From positions 147,858,522 through 147,922,521 of the forward strand of contig CM056741.1 in assembly GCA_029851415.1 (NCBI GenBank): a stretch of 64,000 nucleotides of DNA, read 5' to 3'. Below are positions 1 to 10,709 of this stretch, in pieces. The first letter of the stretch is position 1; each line of letters starts with the position of its first letter. This DNA is from Eretmocerus hayati (taxonomy: Eukaryota; Arthropoda; Insecta; Hymenoptera; Aphelinidae). The position numbers and the translations under genes were made by a program. Below the pieces are notes generated by a model that did not search any database, was not told the origin of the DNA, and was given only the letters and a program-made list of their open reading frames with translations.

Positions 1-839
1 TGTAAGTAAGGTTAAACTCCGGTTAAAGCTCCCTTCAGATGCATTGCACTTATATCAGAATTTTCTGTCAAATTCGGGGGCTTCACTCCCTGGGCCCCCA
101 CCAGGGGTTGCACCCCTGGACCCCGCTCGATTTCTATGAACGCGGCACCTGATCTAACGCGCCATCGGGGTACACAGTATTCTCCTGTAGTCCAGTCAAA
201 TAGACCCTGAGGTAGCAAATTGGAGCCCGCAGCGGGCCATTTTGATATGTTGTGGCCAAAATAATTCTAAGAAAAATGGCTCTAAGGAAAATTTTCTAGT
301 GATAGGGGAAGTTATCAAAAATCGCGAAAAACCAATTAAAATGGCAATAGCTCGGGGATGGCTCGAGATACTGAGAAGATGCGGGCACCGATCGAAAGCT
401 CGCAAAATTCTGCACAAGATGAGCTAGTTACGGAGTCTGTGGGTCGATTAGGGAGCGAGCAATATCGATTAGATACTTTGAGATAATCTCGAGCCTGCAG
501 ATAACATGTGGTGGCTTGCTCATCGTATACACGCCGACCCTCTCTGTGCACATGCATGTATGAAAGTATGCGCGGTCACAAGTGCGCAGGTTCCCCTTCT
601 GCACTTTCTATACTAGCCTTTATACTTGCACTCGAATCGCCAAATGTACGGGATGAGCAAGATGCGTTTTCGCCTATCTTGTGGGTTTTCCACTCAATTT
701 TTGAGCTCGAATTCCGCTGACTTGCAAGCTTGGAGAATAATTTTGCCATCTTCAACTTTCAATAGTGACATAGGCAAATCAGGAAACTTCACCTGCACAT
801 TCGCGGGAAGCAACGTTTTTGATTCAATAGACTATAGTA
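1..839. other. no recognised gene
   Basis: I see no convincing coding exon, RNA gene or terminal-inverted-repeat element here. Open frames are short and lack codon structure or recognisable motifs. The stretch ends at the first CACTG-type element. Confidence 0.4.
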
Positions 840-1242
840 CACTGATAATAAAATATTGCCGTCTGAACAATACGACTGGTATTGTAAGATGGTATTGCTG
901 TCGGACCAATACTCGATCGTCATAACAGCATTATGATTTGTGATTGTCGTTAAATGACCTAAAAAAATGTCTGGATTATAATTATCCTCCACTGGTACCA
1001 TTACGTGCAAAAGATTAGATGGCTTTCGTGGTAAAATAGTCGCAATATGATTGTGATTTGATGGAGTATCGGAGTACTCAAAATATACGAGTTAAGGCTA
1101 TTTATCCTGGCAGCAATACCAGATGTAAAATCATTCTAATAGATTGATGTAGTGACAAAATCGGAATTGCTCTCATAATCGGTATTCTTTTTGGTCGCGC
1201 GGCAAAATGCTTCGCCGCGTGACCAAGAATTTTTTCTCAGTG
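840..1242. mobile_element. MITE, CACTG-end family, copy 1
   Basis: This 403-bp non-coding element starts CACTGATAAT and ends TTTTTTCTCAGTG, so the outer bases are inverted repeats. It is flanked by TA on both sides (838-839 and 1243-1244), consistent with a 2-bp target duplication. Sequence related to copy 2 runs through most of its length, including the segment with GTATTGCTGTC near the left end and the GACCAAGAATTTTT segment near the right end. It encodes no transposase, so movement would need an enzyme supplied from elsewhere. The CAC terminus recalls CACTA-type elements, but that assignment is only a guess. Confidence 0.6.
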
Positions 1243-1391
1243 TACCTCATTATTAGTGTTTCACGTGTCTGTTTATTGTTCCCCACATCATTCTGACTTG
1301 ATCAGGCTAATATGCAACAGTTCTTCAGATATGGAAAGTACCATGTCAGTCTGACAATATCGATCTTGCATTTCCTCTAAATATTAAGTCA

Positions 1392-1791
1392 CACTGAGAG
1401 AAGACTTTTGCCGTCCAAACAATACGACTGTATTTCAACGTGATATTGCTGTCAGACCAATACGGAACTGTCACCAAAGCATTGTGATTTGTTAGTGCAG
1501 TTAAATAACCTCCAAGAATCTTGAGATTGGTGGATCCTCTGGACGGTATTATTTCGTGCAAAAATTTGATGTCTCTAGTGGCAAAACAATCCCTATGTGA
1601 TTGTGACTCGATCAAGTATCGAGGTATCCAAAATATATGCTCTATAATTATTTATTCCGGCAGAAATACCAGATGCCAAATCGATTCGATGGCTTGGGAC
1701 CGTGACAAAATCGGTATGGGTCTCCTGACAATACCATTTTTTGGTCGTGCGACAAATCATTTCGCCATACGACCAAGAATTTTTCTCAGTG
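1392..1791. mobile_element. MITE, CACTG-end family, copy 2
   Basis: This 400-bp element has ends CACTGAGAGAAG and TTTTTCTCAGTG and is flanked by CA on both sides (1390-1391 and 1792-1793). It is homologous to copy 1 (840-1242) in the same orientation and only about 150 bases away. Open frames inside it on both strands are by-products and carry no domain. The different flanking dinucleotides of the two copies (TA, CA) argue that the TSD is 2 bp and not part of the element. Confidence 0.6.
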
Positions 1792-2003
1792 CATTATAAC
1801 AATCTTTCAAGAAAATAAAGCATCAATTGCAAGCTATCTTTTCAAAACTTTCTAGCCAAAATACGTATTCTTCATCTCTCATCTCACATTTGAAAATTTT
1901 ATCCGCACAACCATCAAATTCCATACAAATGAATAGATCCCTCTCCAAAATATTGCTTCACAATTGGATGTCGTGAAGAACAGAGTAAGGTCAAAAAATT
2001 AGA

Positions 2004-2021
2004 ATCCCGTCGCGACGGGAT
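2004..2021. repeat. perfect 18-bp palindrome
   Basis: ATCCCGTCGCGACGGGAT is identical to its reverse complement and stands alone in AT-richer surroundings. It could be a dimeric protein-binding site or a chance remnant of a repeat. No neighbouring gene suggests a role. Confidence 0.5.
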
Positions 2022-2604
2022 ACATTATTCTAGAGCTAAGATGATGTGACATGTATTTTTTTGTTTATCTCAGATCGACATTGCATCGGAGTTATGTGAA
2101 TTTCCAGTTTGGAGACGGGAATTGAAATTGGCATTCTAAATGAGTAAGAACTCCAAAACTTTGCTCCCGGTGGATCTATAGTAACACTTATTTATCAAAA
2201 TTCAGAATTCTCAGTAATACGAGATCTTCAAACGCTCATATATAGGAGACTCCCTATTTTGTGGTTAAGGAGTAATCTTTCAAAACCTTGATCTATTATC
2301 ATGGATATAAAAACTAATTAATATCACCTGCGTTGAACGACCAACAGTTCAACTTGGAAATCATTCGATGCCGGGGCCAATGATTGACTTCCAAAAATTG
2401 AATCACGTACTATCTACTCGGGCCCGGTAGCGTGTAGTTCCTGGGCGTGATTCCAATTTCAGCTGTGCACACGCTTGAATATGTATTATTCAGCACGCTG
2501 TGCGGAAAAGTGTCCTTTCCGCATTGATTTTTCACTTTCTGGTACAGTTTGACGAAAAACACAGTTTGATACACGGGTGTAAAACCTATCTTCCGCATCC
2601 TCGC

Positions 2605-2760
2605 GTTGATTCCAACCTTCGCCTACGGCTCAGGCCTGAAATCCATCACTCGGAGCGCGGAAAGAAGTCGTCGCTACGCTCCTCGGGCGTAAAGCAACTC
2701 AACCGCGCGTAAAGCATCACAATCGTGCGTAAAGCATCGCACTCGTGCGTAAAGCGACTT
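2605..2760. repeat. GC-rich repeat fragment plus 20-bp tandem repeats
   Basis: Bases 2605-2660 resemble 14918-14990 (a shared CAACC.TCGCCT...GGCTC.GGCC segment), so this is a dispersed repeat. It is followed at 2688-2760 by about four head-to-tail units of some 20 bases, each starting GCGTAAAGC. The block is noticeably GC-rich against its surroundings. No coding function is evident. Confidence 0.5.
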
Positions 2761-2849
2761 TTTCGCCATCGGTGCGTATAATACTATTTCCATTCCGATA
2801 GTCGAGGGATCACAAAAACAATGCAACTTCTTGATGAATACAATGATGT

Positions 2850-3125
2850 AATGTCTTTGTTTGCAACGAAACTGCAGGTGTCTTAGTCAAAGTAAAAAAT
2901 TCTCAAATTCTCTATCTTTTCATCGGTGTGTGGGACATTCAGAAAGGATTGATAAAAATCATTGGAGTTGCTATAAAATTGGTATATTATCTGTTCTTCA
3001 AGATGCTTCTTTCAGAATTCCTGTAAGACGAATAGAACTGTAATCATTGCTATTTAAAGTTGGGGAACTCGAGCCTTCACCCATCGAAAACTTCTGAGTG
3101 GTACTGTATGTATGCTCTAATTGCA
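2850..3125. repeat. decayed relative of the 5S-like foldback arm
   Basis: Several blocks match the right arm of the foldback at 6118-7330 in order: TTTGCAACGAAACTGCAGGT, then CTGTTCTTCAAGATGCT, then CAGAATTCCTGTAAGACG, and finally GTGGTACTGTAT. The 5S-like core itself is not preserved here. This shows that the repeat family has older, diverged members nearby. Confidence 0.45.
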
Positions 3126-3745
3126 TAAATTCACAAACTTTGACCGAAATTCTGTCATTTTCTGGGTTTCAAGGGAAATTCTTGTCTACATATAGATAAA
3201 TGTATATAATAATGAACACCTTCGACTGTTCGTAAGTTCTTTGAATGTGTCGCAATCTTCCCCAAATATTAAGAAATTCAACGACACCAGGTGTATCAGT
3301 ATCTTCATTGTGAGATGGAAAAGAACATCTTTTTCAACGTTCACTTATCGCGTTTATATTGTTCTTGTACTATCGCGTGACGTCGATACCGACCGACTTC
3401 GTTTTAGGTCATATCTACCAAACATTTCATCATAGTTTGTACTCAAAAGGAAGTTGTTTGAGTTCCTTGAAAACTTTGTCTTATATTTCGATGAATGAGC
3501 GGAATATGAGATAACAGGAAGAATAAATTGATGATGCTAATAGCATCGAACACATGTGAACTTGAGCCCCTGTCGCAAAGTTTTCACATGGGGATCCCGT
3601 GTTGTTAGGACGAGTACACTCATCTTTGTGCGCAAGGGATTGATCATTCGCTGCAGTTGTTTTGTGTATCCAAGTTAAATACAAATTCCTTGGTAGCCTG
3701 AGTATTTGAATAAATCATCAGTTAGTTGTGAAAATCAATCCAAGA
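3126..3745. other. no recognised gene
   Basis: No repeat boundary, RNA gene or convincing exon was recognised. The right end is directly upstream of a candidate small secreted-peptide gene and would contain its promoter. TCATCAGTTAG at about 3716-3726 resembles an insect initiator (TCAGT), but no well-placed TATA box was seen. Confidence 0.3.
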
Positions 3746-4144
3746 ATGCAGATCACTTTCAAGGAGGTGTCAGTTCACCACAACGTCTCAAATAACAGTA
3801 CGAAGAAGACATTTCTGCTTTTAGCATTACTATTCATCGTCATCAACAACATATCGGTACGATTTTTTCAGTCTTTGATAGTAATTAACATGATGAATTT
3901 CTGTGTGAGTCAGCGATGATAATCGTAGATCTTTCATTTAGTTTGTCAACTGCCACCTCTACGAACCGTGTATAGATGCTTCGTTGTATCGGTGTGATGA
4001 TCCTTTGAGCTTAAAATACTGCGGGGTATGTATCAATTGGTTTGACCACTATTAAATCTTGTTCATCTTCATTCCACTATGCAGCTTGCGAAATTAATCA
4101 GAGCATTCGGATCGCAACATTTATACTTCCTGATCACTGACTGA
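3746..4144 (+). CDS. candidate three-exon small secreted cysteine-rich peptide
   Basis: Three exons can be joined: 3746-3856, 3942-4025 and 4085-4144. Both introns (85 and 59 bases) start with GT and end with AG, and all junctions fall in phase 0. The product would be 84 residues. Exon 1 begins at an ATG and encodes a polar stretch of about 21 residues followed by a hydrophobic segment (FLLLALLFIVI), a plausible signal peptide or signal anchor with a long N-region. Exon 2 carries four cysteines spread over 28 residues. Exon 3 is short and ends at TGA. I do not recognise a family. Small size, signal segment and cysteines suggest an extracellular peptide, which is inference. The donors (GTACGA, GTATGT) are acceptable but not strong. 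No nearby AATAAA supports the 3' end. Chance assembly of short exons is a real alternative. Confidence 0.33.
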
Positions 4145-4485
4145 ACTTTGGCTTCTCAATGGTATGCACATGTGTGCCACTTGTTTCAAAGATGAAAAAT
4201 TCAATTCATTGACCTCTGCTCGCAATGGAGGTTTGAACGTTGTCCACCTGTTCTCAAGACGGCAGTCAGCAATCATTGCACAAGACAATTTTCTCCCTGA
4301 AACATGCTCCATAAAAACCCTGATTGACCTGGATTCAAATTCAGATGGCAATCAATACATTCGCAACCTCTGAGTGCAATTTTTTCAGCTAGAATGACAT
4401 CTTCAATCTGCTCATAATATTCACCTTCGACCAATCATTTCATAGCTTTTTCTACATATAATGCGCAATGAGAATGAAATCTGCC
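4145..4485. other. no recognised gene
   Basis: This would include the 3' flank of the candidate peptide gene. No polyadenylation signal, repeat or exon was recognised before the third CACTG-type element. Confidence 0.3.
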
Positions 4486-4923
4486 CACCGTACAATTACT
4501 TTGTATTGCCGTCGAACCAAAACCTGAATTGTCACTATAGCACAATGATTTGCTATTGCAACAATCAAGTGTGAGTAACCTCTGAAAATCTTTGGATTGT
4601 TATGATCCTATCACCCGTATCATTTCGTGCAAAAAACTCCATAGCTCTCCTGGCAAAATAGTTATAAAGCCACTGACACTATCAAGTATCAGAGTATACA
4701 CTCATTTTATAATGAATTTTGAACAATTGTACTCGTGCAAGTCAATAAATTTTTCACATGTACCTAATTGAGAGTCTCCGTATCAATTTCAGATTCTAAT
4801 AGTTACGGCGAATGATTGTGTGGCATATGAATATTGTTGTTTAGATGGAAATATTGTTGTAGTATAGAATCCATTTTGTATGTCAAAACGTACAGCTGTG
4901 CGACCAAGAATCTTTTCTTCGTG
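4486..4923. mobile_element. MITE, CACTG-end family, decayed copy 3
   Basis: Internal homology to the copies at 840 and 1392 is clear: GTATTGCCGTC near the left end and GTGCGACCAAGAATCTTTTC near the right end. The termini have decayed to CACCG and TTCGTG. No clean flanking duplication remains, so the boundaries are approximate and this insertion is older than the other two. Confidence 0.45.
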
Positions 4924-5869
4924 CAATAAACCTTGCAAAAAATTGGCCCACTCTACAACCTTGCGGTGCTCGCGCTGAGCGCGCGTGCTGAGCTGGATTT
5001 GATGATTGAAAATTCACCTGTGATTATGGTTATATTAACCTCTTCTCGCATTCGTCGACACACGTGAACGCATCTTTGGACGATGCCACTGAATTCCACT
5101 ATCGAGATATCGCAAAAATCCTTGTGGGGCTCTCTCTTCTAGTCCAAAAGCAATGACTCACTCGAGTTTATCCTTTGATCATTCTCACTACTTGTTTGAT
5201 GCAAATTAATTGTATTGAAAAATTCAATTTTTCGAAAAAAGTAAAACTTGACCCCAGTTCTCGAATATGAGGTCTAAAAATCATGCAAAAGGATTTTAAC
5301 ATACTCTTCGAGTACACAAAACTATTGCCACAAGAAAGGATGCCAAATGTTGAAGTATACGAAATCACGAGCCTTCTGAAGTTTGGTCTCATACGTGTAC
5401 ACCGTGCATTCGAGGGATTCGGGCGAGCCAGTTTGTTCTGAGTATATGGAGAGTACTCGTACAAGAACGTGGAGAGTTTTTCTCGGTGCTTTGCCATGAT
5501 CACATTATGGAATTCGGTCATGATTAGGACTTTTTTGGAAAGTATTCATGTCTAAGTTCTTATATAGTTATGATGTATTGACTATGAGGATGAGGCTATG
5601 TGGAATAGTTTCACTATAGAAGTGTCATTTTATTAGACTATGTTATACGCTGTTCAGTTCTTACTCATTAGACTGGCGCAGTCAAATTCCTTCTGTGATT
5701 TCTTTCCATGACTTAACGGTATCCGCGTACGTGGACATGGTCAAAAATACAATATAACGATTAATTTTTCCATCTGTTTGGAGTTCAAAGAATTTTTCAA
5801 CGTCAGAGTTGATGAAATTCGTCGAGAAAGAAGTTTTTCAACCACGGGAAATAGGTGCGTGCACGAAGA
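4924..5869. other. no recognised gene
   Basis: The stretch holds a short GC-rich run near 4970 and a minus-strand open frame at 5168-5521 (117 codons) with no recognisable domain. No repeat boundary was found. Confidence 0.3.
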
Positions 5870-6117
5870 GGTTAATATGGGTTTCATAAGATTGGTGAAT
5901 GGTGGTGCTCGGACGACAGTTTTGAGTCAGAAAAACAAGTTTCTCCGTGTTTTTCCATAGAAAAATAGAAATAAACAAGAGCACTAGTGCTGAAAGCCTT
6001 ACCGGGGAAAAAGTAAGGTTAAGCAACATTTTCGCGATTCGTATCCGGATGGGTGACCACCTATGCGCATCTGTCAAGCCTAGTTTACGTGAAAAATCTC
6101 CCTACTACTTCATAATG
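5870..6117 (+). repeat. unit with 5S rRNA promoter-like core, tandem copy A
   Basis: This unit of about 248 bases is homologous to the one starting near 6118. Shared landmarks are AAGATTGGTGAATGGTGG at the left and the 5S-like core near 6015-6062; the two cores are 249 bases apart. It lies head-to-tail with the left arm of the foldback element. It is non-coding. Confidence 0.5.
6015..6062 (+). ncRNA. 5S rRNA-like internal promoter core (A)
   Basis: AAGGTTAAGCAAC at 6015-6027 and TATCCGGATGGGTGACCACCT at 6042-6062 match the box A and box C regions of eukaryotic 5S rRNA. The spacer between them is 14 bases, close to the 5S spacing. In 5S genes these blocks bind TFIIIA and recruit RNA polymerase III. 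The 5' half and the 3' end of a 5S gene are absent, so this is a 5S-derived repeat head and not a functional rRNA gene. Confidence 0.55.
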
Positions 6118-6263
6118 GGTATAATACGGGACCCATGAGATTGGTACATGGTGCTGTCCGAACGACATTCTCGGGTAAAAAAAACCGGTTTCTTCAGTTT
6201 TTTCAAAAACGAACAGGAAAAGATATCAGTGGTGGCCACACAAGCCTTTTTGGGATAGAACTC

Positions 6264-6310
6264 AGGCTAAGCAACATTTTCGCGATTCAGTATCCGGATT
6301 GGTGACCGCT
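6264..6310 (+). ncRNA. 5S rRNA-like internal promoter core (B)
   Basis: AGGCTAAGCAAC followed by TATCCGGATTGGTGACCGCT reproduces the 5S box A and box C pair with one base different from core A in the central box C block. It faces the centre of the foldback. Confidence 0.5.
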
Positions 6311-7161
6311 CATCCTGCATTTGCTTAGTTCCTAATCCGGAACGAGCTATACATACAGTACCGCTAATAAATTCTGGGACGGTGGATGCAATATCACCCT
6401 TCCTCAAAATAGTGATATCTCGGACTCTGTGCATTGTAGGACAAATCTGAAAGAAGCATCTCAAAGAGCAGGAAAATGCTGATTTTTGAGTGGTTTGGAT
6501 AATCTACATCGATCATCTCGAAGGTACTAGATTCTGGTCAAAAGTTAGAAATTTTCGAAAATTTTCACTTTCATTGACACACCTGCAGTTTTGTTGCAAA
6601 TGAAGATACGGCAATTTTGAGAAAAGCATCTTGTAGAGCGGACGAAATGCTATGTGTAATTGTCTTTTGATTATTATTTACGTTCCACGTGTGATAACGT
6701 ATAATGAGCTATCAAAACACCCGGGATGATAGTTTTTCCCCATTCTAGGTGTCGTTTTTGGTGAAAACCACCGTTTCGAGTGTTTTGAAAGCTCATACGT
6801 TCTCACGCGTGTGACGTGAAAAATAATCATAGACAGTTACACATAGCATTTTTTCCGCTCTACAAGATGCTTTACTCAGAATTTCCGTATCATTATTTGC
6901 AACAAAACTGCAGGTGTATCAATAGAAATGAAATTAATTTCTAAGTTTTGACCAGAATCTAGTACCTTCGAGATGATCGATGTGAATTATCCAAATCACT
7001 CAAAAGTTAGCATTTTTTCTGCTCTTCAAAATGCTCTTTTCAGATTTATCCTACGACGCATCGAGTCCGAGATACCGCTATTTTGAGCGAGGGTGATGTT
7101 GCATTCACCGTCCCAGAATTTAAGAGCGGTACTGTATAATTAGGCTTCGTAAACTAAGGTG

Positions 7162-7208
7162 AGCGGTCACCAATCCGGGTACTGAATCGCAAAAAGGTTG
7201 CTTACCCT
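7162..7208 (-). ncRNA. 5S rRNA-like internal promoter core (C)
   Basis: Read on the minus strand it gives GGTAAGCAAC, then TACCCGGATTGGTGACCGCT, the counterpart of core B in the right arm. The CAGTAC start of box C is closer to genuine 5S than in the other two cores. Confidence 0.5.
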
Positions 7209-7330
7209 GGATTTTTCCCCGCAAAAGCTCCCACGGCTGCCGCTAATGTTTTTTTACTTCATTTATGGAAAAAGATGAAGACAATTATTTTGCTGGTCCT
7301 GCCATGTCACCCGGAGAGTACCACTTATCC

Positions 7331-8435
7331 ATCAAATCATGGATCCTACATTCATATAACCATATTCACGGGTGAATTGTCAACCTTAAAATCCAGCGCA
7401 GCACGTGCGTCCAGTGCAAGGTTGTAGAGTGAGCCGGCGATGTTACTGGTTGTATTTTTACATTTCAGAAAAACAGAATTCGAAAAACTGGATTCTGGAA
7501 ATTCACTTTCAGGGAAATCGATCCGGAGGACTTGCTTTACGTAAATATGTTTTCGGGAATCTGGTCATTTGGAAGAATGGATTCGGAAAAGTGTACTTTA
7601 ATCTCCCATGAAGTTCTATTTCTCAACACATATGAATTGTCCAGCGTTTCTTAAGTCGCAGCTTGCATTTGACAATGATTGTTTGACTTTGTTCTCCCCA
7701 AGCCTTAATTTACACTCAATTCGATGGATTGACTCAGCTAAGACACCATTAATGCATCTTTTCAACTCTCATTCTGTCGATTAAAATTCACGTCATGAAC
7801 TGAAATGCACGACAACTACTTGAATCTTGCATATATACCAGAATTTTGTGGGCATTTGCATATTGAGATGGGTGAGTGTCATCCGCTAACCTGAGTAAGC
7901 CATTTATTCATATCATTACAGCGTAAAGAAGTATGTGATCAAGAAATGCTTACATCAACAACCAGTCCCGACGTTGTTGCGGTAACGATGATCCCTGGTC
8001 AGAGTGATAAAGATACCCCACAGTCATTATGGACTCGATTGAGTATACCTCGACGTGGTTAAAGGCTTGCCATAATACAAACTGGACGTGACAAACTCGG
8101 GAGAGTCAATGAGAGCTTCACACAAAAATTGGGCCAACCTTGACCATGGGTGTTTATAGTCAGAGTAGAGCCTTAGCTCAACTCATTATGAGTTAGTGAA
8201 ACTCTTCTTGGATTCTATTATATGTAGTCCTTAGACTTTTTTGTACACCAATTGTAAGTGGTCCTTATTCGACGCATCGTGTAATAAACTAGCGAGTATA
8301 TGGATGGAAATGAATGTAGAATATAGTCAACATTTCCATATTGGTTAGTTAGAAAATGTTCAGTTAAACTCCTGAATGAGTGCAGAGATACACATACTGT
8401 GTCTAAATAGCATCATGTGCTTCTTAATCATAGCA
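7331..8435. other. no recognised gene
   Basis: I found no exon, RNA gene or repeat boundary. An open frame at 7405-7611 has no recognisable motif. Confidence 0.3.
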
Positions 8436-8716
8436 AGATTGAGATTCCCACATGGATAGCATTGAGATGCAATGGTCAAATTCACTGACATTCCTCAAAT
8501 CGATGACTTTCTTATTGGTCTGAAAACCCAATATAGACGTGATAGCGCGGTTTTCAAGTTGACTCGATGTTCTAACAGGCCAGATCCGAGTCGATTTGAA
8601 AAACCGCGCTACGTCATATTGGGGTATCAGACCAATGGAAAAGTCAGCGATTCTAGGAATGTCAGTGAATTTTACCATTGCAAGTCATTGCTATCCATAT
8701 GGGAATCACAATCTCG
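8436..8716. mobile_element. foldback MITE of about 280 bp
   Basis: The element is a near-palindrome centred near 8573. Outer arms AAGATTGAGATTCCC and GGGAATCACAATCTC pair, and the inner arms GCGCGGTTTT and AAAACCGCGC pair. Both strands therefore show similar open frames starting with a lookalike of MVKFTDIP, which are mirror by-products. No target duplication was clear. Confidence 0.6.
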
Positions 8717-8944
8717 ACATCACAAAGCAGCAGTACACATTTCTGTATAGAGTGTACGCAAATTCCCAAAAACCTTCCACGGAAAATGCCCTGAACCAGT
8801 GCTCAAAAAATCAGATTTCATCAATCAAATGCCATTCATTGTCATCGATTGTTCTAAATAAAATCAGGCAATCAAAAGCGGTGCAGCCATCGTGTGAGTT
8901 TGAGATAAAAGATAACTTTTCTGGAGAAATAGCAGTATATTATT
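8717..8944. other. no recognised feature
   Basis: AT-rich spacer between the foldback MITE and a GC-rich block. An open frame crossing it has no recognised domain. Confidence 0.3.
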
Positions 8945-10300
8945 GTTGACAGGGCCTCGAGTGGTAAGTCACGAAGTCCGGCCGGAAGCCTAAGTCCGGG
9001 TGTGACTTTCTGCCAATGAGCGAATCGGGGATTCACTCCTTCGACTGCTCCACCGGAGGCTGAGAGTCGGAGACGGACGTAGCAGGCCAGGCGAGGGCGA
9101 TGGCCTTGATTGCTCCGAGTCGAGCGAGCTTCCGGGCCTCTCAGAGTCCGTCGAGGTCGCTTTCACGCTCCGCATGGGTTTGGCAAGAGGCACGCCTGTT
9201 GCGCCGGTTGGCGGGCTCTTATACCAGCTTCTCGGTGCGTGATTTTCCGCGGCCGATTCGGGCTCTCGGATCTGGAGCGTTTCAGCGCGGGAGAATGATT
9301 CGAGATCCGAAAAAATGACTCAAAAACAAAAAAAATGTAGCGCGACCACGCGTCACTGTGAAAACAGAGTTTAACTGGGATAAATGAATTCATAGGTCAG
9401 TCGTAGGAGTAGGAGTCGTGGCTGGGATACGAATGACACTAACTCTTTCGAAATACAATCGTGACGTGGAATCATCAGCACGATACACAGTTCACACACA
9501 CATGGTCACCCATAGTTCGTGGGGGCCAGAGCGTGGCTGAGTATGTTGAGCATCACGCGGGACCCTACACTGCGTCACGTTTCCAAACACTTCGATCACG
9601 GCACGACCGCGCGTGGGGAACACGACACCGAGGGCCTTTTGCAGAACCATGCAGAGTCCTGGCGATGATCAAGCGGCGTGGCACGGGTCACCGATGAGTG
9701 TACCGACCGGGTGCAGCGGTCCCGAGTTGAAGTTTTTCGAGGTGCAGCCGAAAAGAGGTTCGGCTTGGTGTGGTGGGCCGCGAATGAGCGCGGCGAGGTG
9801 TCGTCGGACTAGGGTCCGGGTAGACTGTGTAAAGTGGCTTGAAATGTACGGGCTTATATAGGCCAAACCTATACGTTGTGACACGAGGGATAGCGTGACC
9901 GTTTGCCGGTTGTCACGAGGAAATGCGAACGGGGACGTATAAACCTTGATGGTTATACACGCCCGTGTGCGAAATACCGTGACACCGAATAGAAGGTCGC
10001 ACGATATAGCATGACTACTCCATCGGAGTCACATTGGGTAGTGTGACCGGGCTTCAAGTTTGATGAGTTCATTGGCAGGCGCGCGCAGGCGGTCACGTTG
10101 ATCCCATAGAGGTTATGGTTGGTCAGGCCTATGTTTGATCCGCGTGACTGCTATACGTTCCGGGGAGATTTATGGTTTGTTTTTGCATGAACATCTGGCC
10201 CATGGCTATGAACGAGGGATGACTGTGCGGCGTGCCACGCGGTTCTGCGTGACACTATGTATCTGGATGGAAAAAATTTCGGAAATTCTGGGATGCACGA
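8945..10300. other. GC-rich block, possibly a retroelement remnant
   Basis: Base composition rises sharply against both flanks. GTCACG- and CGTGAC-type words recur throughout, for example at 9895, 9915, 9980 and 10095. Short frames on both strands lack any domain. A TATA-like box on the minus strand at 9852-9861 would suit a promoter or an LTR. I could not find paired LTRs, a primer-binding site or target duplications, so the identity is open. Confidence 0.3.
9852..9861 (-). promoter_or_regulatory. possible TATA box
   Basis: On the minus strand the sequence reads GGCCTATATAAGCC, a good TATA box with GC-rich flanks. It lies inside the GC-rich block. No transcript or downstream coding region on that strand was recognised. 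Confidence 0.25.
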
Positions 10301-10709
10301 AGAATGAGCAAAGTTGATTGAAAATAATCATATAGCGATGCGTGCATACGTCACTGTCTTATTTTGCACGACATAATGATTCAAAACAATCCGATCGCTG
10401 AAACCGTGAAGCAGCCGGGAAAAGTTCATGTAAATTTTACCACATATGAAATGGGGGGGGGGGGGGAAGAGGGAGGAAGTAGTAGTACTCAGCTAGAAGA
10501 GTTCGTTTGTAGCCCTTTTATGTGGTCAAGACATGCTATATTTGCTGGTCCAGAAAAGTATGTCTGGTGGTCGAGATTGCACTGATCCAGAACTTTTCCA
10601 TAGCTTATCTCCTTTTGAGTAACTTTGATACTTAACAAGATACTGCTCCACTGTAATAAAAAAAAAAAAACCAATGTGGAGGATACAGGACCTATGGATA
10701 GAATAGATC
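10301..10709. other. homopolymer-rich spacer
   Basis: It contains a run of 14 G at 10453-10466 followed by a purine-rich stretch, and a run of 13 A at 10658-10670. No gene is recognised. Confidence 0.4.

Larger units (their letters stand above)
6118..7330. mobile_element. foldback element with 5S-like cores in both arms
   Basis: The left half (about 6118-6715) and right half (about 6750-7330) are inverted copies of each other. Mirrored blocks include CATCGATCATCTCGAAGGTA (left) against TACCTTCGAGATGATCGATG (right), the stretch with GCAGTTTTGTTGCAAAT, and ACACATAGCAT near the centre. The centre lies near 6730. Each arm carries a 5S-like core, at 6264-6310 on plus and 7162-7208 on minus, so both putative promoters face inward. 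There is no coding capacity. The structure resembles two 5S-derived SINE-like units joined head to head. No target duplication was identified and the ends are approximate. Confidence 0.55.

Noticed and set aside
6015..7208. Functional 5S rRNA genes
   Set aside because: Only the internal-promoter blocks match. The 5' half and 3' end of 5S rRNA are missing, and the units are diverged.
8424..8750. Two opposing frames with similar N-termini as related genes
   Set aside because: They are the two strands of one foldback MITE.
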